A DNA stretch of 64,000 bases from Agrobacterium tumefaciens (GCF_005221325.1 NZ_CP039888.1:1674001-1738000), one strand, 5' to 3'; counted from the stretch's first letter, positions 31,760 to 49,412 are shown. The notes: a model not told the origin generated them from the letters alone. Numbers and translations are program-made.

Positions 31760-32110
31760 ATGGCGGTCAGACGTGTCGTCGCCAATATCGCAACGCCCGA
31801 GCCCGCGCGGGCGCAGGCGTTCTACGGCGATATTCTCGGTATGCCCGTCGCCATGGATCACGGCTGGATCATCACCCGCGCCAGCCCGCTCGAAGCGCGC
31901 GCTCAGGTTAGCTTTGCACGCGAAGGCGGTTCCGGCACTGATGTGCCGGACCTTTCGATCGAGGTCGATAACTTCGATGAAGTCCACGCCAGAATCCTGA
32001 AAGCGGGACTGCCGATCGTATACGGCCCCGTGACCGAGGCATGGGGTGTGCAACGACTGTTTCTGCGCGACCCCTTCGGCAAGCTTATCAATATATTATG
32101 TCACTCATAG
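31760..32110 (+). CDS. VOC (glyoxalase/bleomycin-resistance) family protein
   Basis: 116 residues, one vicinal-oxygen-chelate domain: the first beta-alpha-beta module has ARAQAFYGDILGMPVAM, the second FDEVHARILKAGLPIVYGP and the closing RDPFGKLINIL. ATG 31760 has GAGG upstream and lies ten bases after the previous stop. Metal ligands are not certain, and the substrate cannot be predicted from sequence. Confidence 0.85.
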   Translation: MAVRRVVANIATPEPARAQAFYGDILGMPVAMDHGWIITRASPLEARAQVSFAREGGSGTDVPDLSIEVDNFDEVHARILKAGLPIVYGPVTEAWGVQRLFLRDPFGKLINILCHS

Positions 32111-32208
32111 ATTATATACTTTGCATACAATAGTATTATTTCTTTATACATTGAACAATAACGCAATATGAGCTTTAAATAGTCCCGACACAGGATTCCG
32201 GTGACGGG

Positions 32209-33294
32209 TTGAATACTATATCGCCAGCAGACATTATCGATGACATTTACGAGGCAGCGCTTTTCCCCGACCGTTGGGCGAAGGTGATTGCCACCATCGG
32301 CAACCGGCTGGATTTCTGGGGTGGCGCGCTCACCTGGGGCAAGGGCGAGGAGGAAGCCTGGCTTTATACGCCCAATCTCCAGGAACTGATGCACGCCTTC
32401 ATGGAAGGCGGCTGGAACCGCCGCAACGACCGCCTGACCCGCGCTGTCCGTGGGGGCCAATTTTCCTTCGTACATGATTTCGATGTTTTCACCCATGAAG
32501 AATGGGCCGGACTACCGATCGTGCGTGACTTTCTCATGCCGCGCGGATTGGGATATGGCGCGGCGACCCAGGTTGCGCCGCCCGACCATCCCGAAATGAC
32601 GGTACTTTTTGAACGTAAGCTGGAGAGCGGCGCCATCGGGCCGGAAACCATGGCGGCGCTCGGCGGGTTGAGGCCGCATATCGCCCGCAGCCTCACGCTT
32701 GCAACCCGGCTGCAGCGACAGAAGGCCGATGCCATGACACTCGGCCTCAACGCCATCGGCGCACCGGCGGCGGTGTTGCAGGCAAGCGGCCGTATTCTCT
32801 CTGCCAACGATCTTTTTCTGTCGCTCCAGAAATCCATTTCCACCCGCGCCCGTGACAGGATCGCCATATCAGACGAAAGAACGAACCGGCTGCTCTATAA
32901 AGCGCTCGCCGGGCACACTATCGGGTCTTTCCCCCTCCCCAGCGGCGAGGATCGGGCCTGCATCCTCCACGTCATACCCCTGCGCAGAAATGCGCTCGAC
33001 CTGTCACCCAATGGCAGCGCCATCGTGCTGATATCGCAGCCCATGGGCACCGTCGATGACGCGAGCACGTTGCTGAAGGGTCTCTACGACCTCACCAGAG
33101 GCGAAGCCCGCGTCGCGCTGGAAATCATGAAGGGGCTTTCGCTCCCCGCCGTGGCCAAGCAATTGCAAATCTCCCACGAAACGGTTCGCAGCAACGCCAA
33201 GTCGATCTATGCGAAAACCGGCAGCACCGGCCAGGCCGATCTCGTTCGACGGCTTTCCGTCCTGACGCGCTACAACATCCGCGAACAGGGCTGA
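32209..33294 (+). CDS. LuxR-type transcriptional regulator, TTG start
   Basis: 361 residues. The C-terminal 60 residues form a LuxR-type helix-turn-helix: LTRGEARVALEIMKGLSLPAVAKQL, then SHETVRSNAKSIYAKTG and QADLVRRLS. The N-terminal ~290 residues are not a recognisable autoinducer-binding or receiver domain; a PAS-like stretch is possible around GAPAAVLQASGRILSANDLF. No ATG is available in frame before the conserved-looking N-terminus, so TTG 32209 is the likely start. The upstream 110 bases are strongly AT-rich, unlike their surroundings. It has no synthase gene nearby. Confidence 0.85.
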   Translation: MNTISPADIIDDIYEAALFPDRWAKVIATIGNRLDFWGGALTWGKGEEEAWLYTPNLQELMHAFMEGGWNRRNDRLTRAVRGGQFSFVHDFDVFTHEEWAGLPIVRDFLMPRGLGYGAATQVAPPDHPEMTVLFERKLESGAIGPETMAALGGLRPHIARSLTLATRLQRQKADAMTLGLNAIGAPAAVLQASGRILSANDLFLSLQKSISTRARDRIAISDERTNRLLYKALAGHTIGSFPLPSGEDRACILHVIPLRRNALDLSPNGSAIVLISQPMGTVDDASTLLKGLYDLTRGEARVALEIMKGLSLPAVAKQLQISHETVRSNAKSIYAKTGSTGQADLVRRLSVLTRYNIREQG

Positions 33295-33338
33295 CCCCCA
33301 AGCGCACCAAAAGGCGCCGGCCGAATTCCACACAAACA

Positions 33339-33366
33339 AAAACGCCCGGATTGCTCCGGGCGTTTT
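33339..33366. terminator. Bidirectional terminator between the LuxR gene and rpoC
   Basis: Twelve-base stem AAAACGCCCGGA / TCCGGGCGTTTT with a four-base loop and T-tracts on both strands, placed where the two convergent genes meet. Confidence 0.9.
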
Positions 33367-33413
33367 CACTGAACCTTGGCAGGGCTTCGCAAAGCCCCTG
33401 CCCCTGTCTGACC

Positions 33414-37622
<4,209 letters not shown>

Positions 37623-37800
37623 GCCTTGTCTCCTTGAGAGGCTAGCTGCTGCCCCTGTTTGCATCTGGACCGGCTTCTTCCCGGGTCACCGTCCAGAGCT
37701 TTAAATACGGATTAACCGCACAATGCGGCGAAAGTGTCCCACGCCAGCCGGGCTGGCGGGGAAACCGGCAGGCGCCCGGAAGGCGCCCGCCTCTCTCATT

Positions 37801-41937
<4,137 letters not shown>

Positions 41938-42100
41938 CGTCGCTCCTTTAAAAATTGCATCCGGGCCTGCAACGGACGGGAACCGATGGCCAGTCGATCC
42001 CGTCAAGCAATGGGTATCATCAATCTCGTTCCACATCCCGGATCGATCAGGCCGGATTGCCTAGATGAGCCGGTTCGGAACCATTCTCTTGAAGAACCCA

Positions 42101-42136
42101 TTACCCAAAAGCCATTTTCACGCGGCTTTTGGGTAA
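42101..42136 (-). repeat. Thirteen-base inverted repeat between rplL and rpoB
   Basis: TTACCCAAAAGCC-N10-GGCTTTTGGGTAA, perfect, with no T-tract. A second weaker hairpin, AAGGGGC/GCCCCTT, is at 42163-42181, just after rplL. In E. coli this junction has an attenuator and an RNase III site (family knowledge); a similar role is inferred. Confidence 0.7.
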
Positions 42137-42200
42137 TAAGTTTTAAAAACGATAACGACGGAAAGGGGCATGAAGCCCCTTCCCGCCAGCAATCGCAAGA

Positions 42201-42578
42201 TTACTTAACGTCAACCTTGGCGCCTGCTTCTTCAAGCTTCTTCTTGAGATCAGCAGCTTCAGCCTTGGAGACGGCTTCCTTGACAGCCTTCGGAGCGCCT
42301 TCAACGAGGTCCTTGGCTTCCTTCAGGCCGAGGCCCGTGATAGCGCGGACTTCCTTGATGACGTTGATCTTGTTGGCGCCAGCGTCAACCAGGATCACGT
42401 CGAATTCAGTCTTTTCTTCTTCAACAGCAGCAGCAACGCCAGCACCGCCAGCAGCAGCAACAGCTACCGGAGCAGCAGCGGAAACGCCCCACTTTTCTTC
42501 AAGAAGCTTCGACAGTTCTGCAGCTTCCAGAACGGTCAGGGTGGAGAGGTCTTCAACGATCTTTGCGAGATCAGCCAT
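42201..42578 (-). CDS. rplL: 50S ribosomal protein L7/L12
   Basis: Stalk protein that recruits translation GTPases, 125 residues. N-terminal dimerisation domain, Ala/Gly hinge near residues 35-50, and the C-terminal domain with [29 protein letters not shown] upstream. Confidence 0.99.
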   Translation of the reverse strand: MADLAKIVEDLSTLTVLEAAELSKLLEEKWGVSAAAPVAVAAAGGAGVAAAVEEEKTEFDVILVDAGANKINVIKEVRAITGLGLKEAKDLVEGAPKAVKEAVSKAEAADLKKKLEEAGAKVDVK

Positions 42579-42637
42579 TTTGATAGTTCCTTTTGTTCAG
42601 TTCGAACCAGTTTGAATATTTACAGCGAAAAACCGCC

Positions 42638-43156
42638 TTAAGCGGCTTCGTCCTTCTTGGCGTAAGCCGAGAACACCCGTGCAAGCTGGCTTGCAGGTGC
42701 TGCGACAACCGTAGCGACGCGAGTTGCCGGGGCATTGAGAAGGCCCAGCAGCTTTGCGCGCAGCTCGTCCAGCGAAGGCAGGGTCGCAAGCGACTTGACT
42801 GCTTCGGCGTTGAGCGTGGTTGTGCCCATGGCGCCACCGAGAACAACGACCTTGTCGTTGGTCTTGGCGAAATCCATGACGACTTTCGGAGCCGTCATCG
42901 GGTCGACGCTGTATGCAATCAGCGTCTGGCCCTTGAAGAGATCAGTGATCCCTTCCGACTCCGTGCCCTGAAGAGCGATCTTGGCCAGGCGGTTCTTCGC
43001 GACCTTGACGGTGCCTCCGGCAGCGCGCATCTTCGAACGGAAGTCGTTCATCTGCGCAACGGTGACACCAGCATAGTGGGCCACGACAACCGAACCGGAA
43101 GCCTTGAAGACTTCGTTCAGCTCCGTGACGAATTCGCGTTTTTCCGCTCTTTCCAC
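42638..43156 (-). CDS. rplJ: 50S ribosomal protein L10
   Basis: Stalk base protein, 172 residues. Starts at GTG 43156 ([16 protein letters not shown]), with GGAGA eight bases upstream; no better ATG exists. The C-terminal helix for L12 dimers is at about 130-170. The 354-base upstream region carries hairpins that could be the L10 autoregulatory leader. Confidence 0.98.
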   Translation of the reverse strand: MERAEKREFVTELNEVFKASGSVVVAHYAGVTVAQMNDFRSKMRAAGGTVKVAKNRLAKIALQGTESEGITDLFKGQTLIAYSVDPMTAPKVVMDFAKTNDKVVVLGGAMGTTTLNAEAVKSLATLPSLDELRAKLLGLLNAPATRVATVVAAPASQLARVFSAYAKKDEAA

Positions 43157-43323
43157 TGTCTGTCTCCAGTAGACGGGACCACATTATGTGAACCCGTCGG
43201 GTTTGCCTTTGCCCCAAGGGACCTTTTTGCAAAGATCCCGAGCGACGCTCGAGGATCCTGTCCCCCGCTCTGTCGCCGCAAACGGCTTCAGGCACAGGCA
43301 CACCAGGTTCGAACCGGACAGTC

Positions 43324-43467
43324 AGGCATCTGTGATGCCTCAAATCCAGCCTCACCCGTCTCATGCAGGTTGAATGATTAAGGCCAAATCCCGAAAGACA
43401 AGGCCACCCGCAATCTCGGACAGGAGTTCCGGGTTTCCCCGGAAATCTCCGGCTCCCTGAGAGCCGG
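43324..43467 (-). promoter_or_regulatory. Hairpins in the rplA-rplJ gap, candidate L10 leader/attenuator
   Basis: Minus-strand order: CCGGCTC/GAGCCGG (43449-43467), TTCCGGG/CCCGGAA (43427-43444), and AGGCATC/GATGCCT (43324-43340, three-base loop). The first two lie just after rplA and lack a T-tract on this strand. The third is within the long rplJ leader. I see no further feature in 43157-43510. Confidence 0.5.
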
Positions 43468-43510
43468 AAATTCTTTTATTCACACTCCCCTTGGGAAGCG
43501 CGAGAATTGA

Positions 43511-44206
43511 TTACGCGGTGACCGACGAAGGGTCGATCTTGACGCCCGGACCCATGGTCGAGGAAATCGCGACGCGCTTGACGTAGTTGCCCTTGGCACC
43601 TGTCGGCTTTGCCTTGATGACGGCATCGGCGAAAGCCTTGATGTTTTCTTCAAGAGCCTTGGCGTCGAACGAAGCCTTGCCAACGCCAGCGTGTACGATA
43701 CCGGCCTTTTCGACGCGGAATTCGACAGCGCCGCCCTTGGACGCCTTGACGGCGCCGGCAACATCCATGGTCACCGTACCGACCTTCGGGTTCGGCATCA
43801 TGCCACGCGGGCCGAGTACCTTGCCGAGACGGCCGACGAGCGGCATCATGTCCGGGGTCGCGATGCAACGATCGAAGTCGATCTTGCCGCCCTGAACGAT
43901 TTCAACCAGTTCTTCCGCACCAACAACGTCAGCGCCGGCAGCCGTGGCTTCATCAGCCTTGACGCCACGGGCGAAAACGGCAACGCGAACGTCACGACCG
44001 GTGCCGTTCGGCAGGTTGACAACGCCACGAACCATCTGGTCCGCATGGCGCGGGTCAACGCCGAGGTTCATCGAAACTTCAACGGTTTCGTCGAACTTGG
44101 CGACAGCACGTTCCTTGACCATCGAAATGGCGTCGGTGAGAACGTAAAGCTTGTTGGGATCCACGCCTTCGCGGATCTTCTGAATGCGCTTTGCTACCTT
44201 GGCCAT
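43511..44206 (-). CDS. rplA: 50S ribosomal protein L1
   Basis: 231 residues from ATG 44206 ([16 protein letters not shown]), two bases after the rplK stop; TTG 44212 in frame would overlap rpl[16 protein letters not shown] and [10 protein letters not shown] are the signatures. Stalk protein and, in E. coli, translational repressor of its own operon. Confidence 0.99.
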   Translation of the reverse strand: MAKVAKRIQKIREGVDPNKLYVLTDAISMVKERAVAKFDETVEVSMNLGVDPRHADQMVRGVVNLPNGTGRDVRVAVFARGVKADEATAAGADVVGAEELVEIVQGGKIDFDRCIATPDMMPLVGRLGKVLGPRGMMPNPKVGTVTMDVAGAVKASKGGAVEFRVEKAGIVHAGVGKASFDAKALEENIKAFADAVIKAKPTGAKGNYVKRVAISSTMGPGVKIDPSSVTA

Positions 44207-44208
44207 GA

Positions 44209-44640
44209 TCAACCTACCACTTCCAGGCCCATGGCGCGGGCAGAGCCCTCAACCATTGCCATTGCGCCTTCGATGTCGGCTGCGTTCAGATCCTTCATCT
44301 TGGCTTCAGCGATCGTCTTGACCTGAGCCTTGGTGATGGAACCGACCTTGGCGCCCTTGCCAGGCGTCTTGGAACCGGAGGTGATCTTCGCTTCCTTCTT
44401 CAGCCAATAGGTCATCGGCGGCTGCTTCATGACGAAGGTGAAGGACTTGTCCTGGTAATAGGTGATGACGACCGGGATCGGCATACCCTTTTCCATTTCC
44501 TGCGTAGCGGCATTGAACGCCTTGCAGAATTCCATGATGTTAATGCCACGCTGACCAAGTGCCGGACCGATCGGCGGGGACGGATTGGCCGACCCAGCCT
44601 TTACCTGCAACTTGAGCTGGCCTGCAACTTTCTTAGCCAT
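44209..44640 (-). CDS. rplK: 50S ribosomal protein L11
   Basis: 143 residues. The proline-rich N-terminal domain has [20 protein letters not shown] (thiostrepton-site region). Follows nusG after 143 bases that contain a small CCGGC/GCCGG stem. Confidence 0.99.
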   Translation of the reverse strand: MAKKVAGQLKLQVKAGSANPSPPIGPALGQRGINIMEFCKAFNAATQEMEKGMPIPVVITYYQDKSFTFVMKQPPMTYWLKKEAKITSGSKTPGKGAKVGSITKAQVKTIAEAKMKDLNAADIEGAMAMVEGSARAMGLEVVG

Positions 44641-44783
44641 ATCTCTCTGCCTTTCAATTCAAACCGGTTACCCGGCTTCTCTCTAGCCGGATCGCTCCGG
44701 CGGCTGCGGTTGCGTGGTGCGGCGCCCTGCCCCGGCTTAAAGAGCCAGTTAGCCTTCCACGCGTTGGGGCTTCACCCCTCCAA

Positions 44784-45314
44784 TCAGACCTTCTCGACCT
44801 GATTGTATTCCAGCTCGACCGGCGTAGCGCGGCCGAAAATCGAAACTTCCACCTTCAGACGCGAACGCTCTTCATCGACATCCTGCACCACGCCGTTGAA
44901 CGACGCGAACGGACCGTCGGAGACGCGAACCTGCTCGCCGATCTCGAACGAGACCGAAGACTTCGGACGCTCGACACCTTCCTGAACCTGACCAAGGATA
45001 CGATCGGCTTCATAATCGGGAATCGGAACAGGCTTGCTGTCCGAACCGAGGAAACCGGTCACCTTCGGCGTGTTCTTGATGAGGTGATAAGCCTCATCCG
45101 TCAGGTTGGCGCGCACCAGCACGTAACCTGGAAAGAACTTGCGCTCGCTGTCAACCTTGCGGCCGCGACGCACCTCGACAACCTTTTCGGTCGGCACGAG
45201 GATTTTCTCGAAAAGATGAGAAAGACCCTTCTGACGGGCCTTTTCCTCGATCGACTCGGCGACCTTCTTTTCAAAATTTGAATAAGCGTGAACGATGTAC
45301 CAGCGCGCTGCCAT
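44784..45314 (-). CDS. nusG: Transcription termination/antitermination factor NusG
   Basis: 176 residues: NGN domain with ARWYIVHAYSNFEKKVAE and FPGYVLVRANL, then a KOW domain (DGPFASFNGVVQDVDEERSRL). It couples polymerase to Rho and S10. It lies 21 bases after secE. Confidence 0.99.
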   Translation of the reverse strand: MAARWYIVHAYSNFEKKVAESIEEKARQKGLSHLFEKILVPTEKVVEVRRGRKVDSERKFFPGYVLVRANLTDEAYHLIKNTPKVTGFLGSDSKPVPIPDYEADRILGQVQEGVERPKSSVSFEIGEQVRVSDGPFASFNGVVQDVDEERSRLKVEVSIFGRATPVELEYNQVEKV

Positions 45315-45335
45315 TTTTATTCTCCGTTCAATCCG

Positions 45336-45536
45336 TTACCGGCCGACGTTCAGCACGAGGCTGAGCACCCAGCCGATGAGCTGGTCAGCAGCAAAAAAGA
45401 ACAGAGCCGCAAAAATGACCATCACCAGCACCATAGCCGTCGAAATCATGGTCTCGCGGCGCGACGGCCAAGTGATCTTTGACGCTTCGGCGCGAACCTG
45501 CTGCAGAAACGTAAACGGATTGGTTTTGGATGCCAT
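45336..45536 (-). CDS. secE: Preprotein translocase subunit SecE
   Basis: 66 residues, the short single-helix form: a cytoplasmic amphipathic helix with RAEASKITWPSRRE and one membrane segment (about 38-60). ATG 45536 (MASKTNPFTF) chosen; the frame open to 45551 adds five unsupported residues. Confidence 0.97.
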   Translation of the reverse strand: MASKTNPFTFLQQVRAEASKITWPSRRETMISTAMVLVMVIFAALFFFAADQLIGWVLSLVLNVGR

Positions 45537-45718
45537 TGACTGCCCACGCAATTACGGCGCGTAAAGCCGAACTAATCAGCCCCACGCACCGCGTGTCTGT
45601 TTTGACCTACATAAACACCGATTCCACTTTTAACAAGAGGAAATCGACATTTGGCGAAATTCGCCGGAAATCCGGCCCCATCTGCCATGCAGCGAAAACC
45701 GCGCTTGCGAATGGAAAG

Positions 45719-45794
<76 letters not shown>

Positions 45795-46013
45795 TGAACA
45801 CCAGAACCAGCCGCGAAAATCGCTTGGCCAATTCGGTATGCGCTCCTTTAAGACGCGGGGAAAAGAATGGCAAGTGCTTTTTGTCACTTGCATCAAGTTT
45901 ATCCCCGCCCTGCTCTAACCGTCTTTAGCGAATTGCAACGTGAGCCATGCGGACCAGTATTGCCGTGCAGGGAATGATCGAAACACGCACACGCAGTGCG
46001 ATCAGGCAGACGT

Positions 46014-46823
46014 CTATTCAAGGTCGAAGCGGTGACGGTCGATTGGAAAACCAACTCCGGCATTGCGCTTGCGTTTCGCGTGAGCGACCCTGCGGACGAC
46101 CGAACGCCTCCATTTCTTCAGCGTAGCGGTTGAAAAGAATCGCTGGACATCCTGCATCCATCCGGCAAGGTTGCGCGGTGTCTTGGAGCCGTAATTGCTT
46201 CGACCGTAACCGAGATGGGTGACTTTGGTATCCGAAAGCCACGCCATTATCACACCTCGATCCTTGTAATGAAGGCTGATTTCCGCTTCGCTTGTGAAAC
46301 CGGCGTAGCCATTCGGAAGCTGCCGATAATCCGCGAGCCTCTTCAGCGTCGGATTGAACGTGAAGCTGTGCCAAACCCGATGCGCCGCAGGTGGTATTTT
46401 CCAATACCCAGGATCACCGAAGGCCGGCGACACTTTCTTGATTGCTGCAGGCAAATCCTCGTCAGCTCGTAACTGCACCAGCCCGACTTGAGAATCCTGT
46501 TTCAGCACCTCAATTCCTCGCGCAACGATTCCTTTGACAGGAAAAGTCCAGTCGTCTTCAAGGTGAAGGATGTAAGGCGTCTGGACCTGCGAATAGGCTT
46601 TATCGATGGAGCGGTGCTGGCCGAGATTGACGCCGTTCAGAATAACCCTGATGGGCTGGCCAGGGTAACGCGCGGGAACATCCAGAACCGAGGCGTCGTC
46701 CGAATCCTCGATGACGATGAATTCATGGAGCGGATAATCATTGGTCGCGAAAAACGCATCAAGCGTGGCGACCAGAAGATCTGGACGACGGCAGCTCGTC
46801 AAAACGACGGTTAGATCAGACAT
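46014..46823 (-). CDS. Family 2-like glycosyltransferase
   Basis: 269 residues from ATG 46823. The N-terminal GT-A nucleotide-binding start is DLTVVLTSCRRPDLL, followed by EFIVIEDSDD and LHLEDDWTFP, the last probably the metal-binding acidic motif. The C-terminal ~50 residues are basic (LKKWRRSVVRRVAHAKRKR). Sugar and acceptor unknown. It sits between tuf and tRNA-Trp, where most relatives have no gene, behind the tuf terminator, in an AT-richer upstream region, so it looks inserted. Confidence 0.85.
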   Translation of the reverse strand: MSDLTVVLTSCRRPDLLVATLDAFFATNDYPLHEFIVIEDSDDASVLDVPARYPGQPIRVILNGVNLGQHRSIDKAYSQVQTPYILHLEDDWTFPVKGIVARGIEVLKQDSQVGLVQLRADEDLPAAIKKVSPAFGDPGYWKIPPAAHRVWHSFTFNPTLKRLADYRQLPNGYAGFTSEAEISLHYKDRGVIMAWLSDTKVTHLGYGRSNYGSKTPRNLAGWMQDVQRFFSTATLKKWRRSVVRRVAHAKRKRNAGVGFPIDRHRFDLE

Positions 46824-46932
46824 TGGAAAAATACGCCCCCCCAGCGACGCATGCCGCAATTGAAACGGCAATCAACTCTCCAAATATTGCTGCACTGCAA
46901 ATTCCATTGAATCTCTACAATTCAGCAAATTT

Positions 46933-46938
46933 TGTCAA
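46933..46938 (-). promoter_or_regulatory. Possible -35 of the glycosyltransferase gene
   Basis: A perfect TTGACA on the minus strand in an AT-rich stretch about 110 bases upstream of the ATG. No good -10 at standard spacing; TAGAGA follows after 15 bases. Confidence 0.3.
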
Positions 46939-47001
46939 AACGTAAAAATTTTCTCTGTCATTATCAAGTATAAAAGCCGCATCAAACAGCAATACAAACA
47001 G

Positions 47002-47036
47002 AAACGGCGGCGCCAGTGGCACCGCCGTTTTTATTT
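47002..47036 (-). terminator. Terminator downstream of tuf copy 2
   Basis: AAACGGCGG-N11-CCGCCGTTT; on the minus strand the stem is followed by TTTCTGTTTG, on the plus strand by TTTTTATTT. It ends tuf and isolates the glycosyltransferase gene. Confidence 0.75.
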
Positions 47037-47066
47037 AATTTTCACACCGGTTTCCCGACGTGAATA

Positions 47067-47100
47067 TTACTCGACGATCGAAGCAACGATGCCGGCGCCG
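47067..47100 (-). repeat. Duplicated 3' tail of tuf (34 bases)
   Basis: Encodes [10 protein letters not shown] and stop, the C-terminus of EF-Tu, but is detached from any reading frame. It matches the end of copy 2 (47176-47209) with three differences; in the stop region it is closer to copy 1, ending GTCGAGTAA rather than GTTGAATAA. A palindrome GTGCAAAT/ATTTGCAC (47102-47131) lies between the detached tail and the true end. Confidence 0.85.
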
Positions 47101-47101
47101 C

Positions 47102-47131
47102 GTGCAAATCGCGCTTGCGCGCCATTTGCAC
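47102..47131. repeat. Palindrome between tuf copy 2 and its detached tail
   Basis: GTGCAAAT at 47102-47109 and ATTTGCAC at 47124-47131 enclose a GC-rich inner palindrome GCGC-TT-GCGC. It begins one base after the duplicated tail ends, so it may mark the insertion that separated the two tails. Confidence 0.65.
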
Positions 47132-47175
47132 ATCTCGACTTGCCGTCGGCAGGCTTACGGCATCGTTAGCAATCG

Positions 47176-48351
47176 TTATTCAACGATCGAAGCAACAATG
47201 CCGGCGCCGACGGTACGGCCGCCTTCGCGGATAGCGAAGCGCAGCTTTTCTTCCATCGCGATCGGAACGATCAGCTCGACTTCAACCGTGACGTTGTCGC
47301 CAGGCATAACCATTTCCGTGCCTTCAGGAAGCGAAACGATACCGGTAACGTCAGTCGTACGGAAGTAGAACTGCGGACGGTAGTTCGTGAAGAACGGCGT
47401 ATGACGGCCGCCTTCTTCCTTCGTCAGGATGTAGGCTTCTGCCATGAACTTCTTGTGCGGCTTGACCGAACCCGGCTTGCACAGGATCTGACCACGCTCA
47501 ACGCCGTCACGGGTAACGCCGCGAACGAGAGCACCGATGTTGTCGCCAGCCTGGCCCTGGTCGAGCAGCTTGCGGAACATTTCAACGCCGGTAACCGTCG
47601 TCTTCGAGGTCGGACGAATGCCGACGATCTCGACTTCTTCACCAACCTTGACGATACCGCGCTCAACGCGACCCGTCACAACCGTACCACGGCCAGAGAT
47701 CGAGAACACGTCTTCGATCGGCATCAGGAACGGCTGGTCGATCGGACGCTCAGGCGTCGGGATGTAGGCGTCAACCGCAGCCATCAGCTCGCGGATCGCG
47801 TCTTCACCGATCTTCTTGTCGCTGTCTTCAAGAGCAGCAAGTGCCGAACCCTTGACGATCGGAATGTCGTCGCCCGGGAAGTCGTAGGACGACAGAAGTT
47901 CGCGAACTTCCAATTCGACGAGCTCAAGAAGCTCGGCGTCGTCAACCTGGTCGACCTTGTTGAGGAACACGACGATTGCCGGAACGCCAACCTGACGGGC
48001 AAGCAGGATGTGCTCGCGGGTCTGCGGCATCGGGCCGTCGGCAGCCGAGCAAACCAGGATCGCGCCGTCCATCTGGGCAGCACCGGTGATCATGTTCTTC
48101 ACATAGTCGGCGTGGCCGGGGCAGTCGACGTGTGCGTAGTGACGGGCAGGCGTCTCGTATTCGACGTGTGCCGTCGAGATCGTGATACCACGGGCCTTTT
48201 CTTCAGGCGCGGCGTCGATCTGGTCATACGCCTTGAATTCGCCGAAGAACTTCGTGATCGCTGCCGTCAGCGACGTCTTGCCATGGTCGACGTGACCGAT
48301 CGTGCCAATGTTGACGTGCGGCTTATTGCGCTCAAACTTGCTCTTTGCCAT
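47176..48351 (-). CDS. tufB: Elongation factor Tu, copy 2
   Basis: 391 residues, identical in protein to copy 1, with the same [18 protein letters not shown] and NKVD motifs. Upstream and downstream DNA differ fully from copy 1, with the switch at the ATG itself and at about codon 381. The copy is upstream of trpT-secE-nusG, as tufB is in E. coli. The 400 bases upstream (48352-48751) hold no clear promoter that I can defend. Confidence 0.98.
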   Translation of the reverse strand: MAKSKFERNKPHVNIGTIGHVDHGKTSLTAAITKFFGEFKAYDQIDAAPEEKARGITISTAHVEYETPARHYAHVDCPGHADYVKNMITGAAQMDGAILVCSAADGPMPQTREHILLARQVGVPAIVVFLNKVDQVDDAELLELVELEVRELLSSYDFPGDDIPIVKGSALAALEDSDKKIGEDAIRELMAAVDAYIPTPERPIDQPFLMPIEDVFSISGRGTVVTGRVERGIVKVGEEVEIVGIRPTSKTTVTGVEMFRKLLDQGQAGDNIGALVRGVTRDGVERGQILCKPGSVKPHKKFMAEAYILTKEEGGRHTPFFTNYRPQFYFRTTDVTGIVSLPEGTEMVMPGDNVTVEVELIVPIAMEEKLRFAIREGGRTVGAGIVASIVE

Positions 48352-48751
48352 GTGAATTGCTTCCTGTGAACGTGAAGTAGTTTCCCCGGGCGAACCGGTT
48401 TGGTGTCGCCGTTTAAGGGTTTGTAAGCGAATGCGCAAGACTTAATTGTGAAAGCGCCTTCGCGCGCGCTCCAAGCGTGCCCTGAGCCGCGTATATGGTG
48501 TATCTTTTGCGGCATTTAAACCCCGTGCGAGGGTGAAGCCGGGCAAGCCCAACGAGCCCCCATCCTCCATTGCCGATCACTAATTAAGATATTTGCATCA
48601 CAACTTCTTTACCGGCACCGGCATGATGGCTTAAGGACATTCCATCGCCGGGGGGAGACGGGCGATTGGAACGAGGCAGGGCACGCCGGCCGAGCCCTAT
48701 ATCGATCCTTCGCTTTCCCTCGTGTCCTTTTATCCGTTTCAGGACCATTCC

Positions 48752-49384
48752 ATGGAAATCTTCACAGCCGCCGGTTTCACGGCATTCTTACAGGTCATTG
48801 CGATCGATCTCGTTCTGGCAGGCGACAATGCCATCGTCATCGGCCTTGCCGCCGCGGGTCTTCCCGCCCATCTTCGCCGCAAGGCCATTCTGGTCGGTAT
48901 CATTGCCGCCACGGTTCTGCGCATCGGTTTTGCCGCAGTCACCGTGCAGCTCCTCGCCATCGTCGGCCTGCAATTATTCGGCGGCCTGCTGCTTGCCTGG
49001 GTGTGCTGGAAGATGTGGACGGAACTGCGCGAGGCCGCAGGCTCCATCGAAGACGAGGTGACGGACGACGAGGCCGATCTGACCAAGGGTCACAAGACCT
49101 TCTTCCAGGCTGCGACCCAGATCGTCATCGCCGACGTCTCCATGTCGCTGGACAATGTGCTTGCCGTCGCCGGCGCGGCACAGGAACATGTGACGGTGCT
49201 GATCATCGGCCTCGTCGTTTCGATCGCGCTGATGGGTCTCGCCGCCAACTTCGTCGCCAAGCTGCTGCACCGTTATCGCTGGATTTCCTATCTCGGCCTG
49301 ATGGTCATCATCTATGTGGCGCTCAACATGCTGTATCACGGCACGCTCGAGGTTTTGCCCTATATCAAGACCTATCTCGGCTGA
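48752..49384 (+). CDS. TerC/YjbE-family integral membrane protein
   Basis: 210 residues with about six or seven membrane segments and the paired acidic motifs of the TerC family, DLVLAGDNAIVIGLA near residue 20 and DVSMSLDNVLAVAGA near 120. Members of this group export metal, notably manganese, and many are under the yybP-ykoY manganese riboswitch (family knowledge). ATG 48752 has AGGA seven bases upstream. The upstream 150 bases contain a G-rich stretch (48650-48662) that could belong to such a riboswitch, unproven. Confidence 0.9.
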   Translation: MEIFTAAGFTAFLQVIAIDLVLAGDNAIVIGLAAAGLPAHLRRKAILVGIIAATVLRIGFAAVTVQLLAIVGLQLFGGLLLAWVCWKMWTELREAAGSIEDEVTDDEADLTKGHKTFFQAATQIVIADVSMSLDNVLAVAGAAQEHVTVLIIGLVVSIALMGLAANFVAKLLHRYRWISYLGLMVIIYVALNMLYHGTLEVLPYIKTYLG

Positions 49385-49412
49385 GACCGCCAGCAGTAAC
49401 ACTTCCAAGACG

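Noticed and set aside
47401..48369. Antisense frame across tuf, present at both tuf loci
   Set aside because: Its duplication only reflects the two identical tuf genes, not independent conservation.
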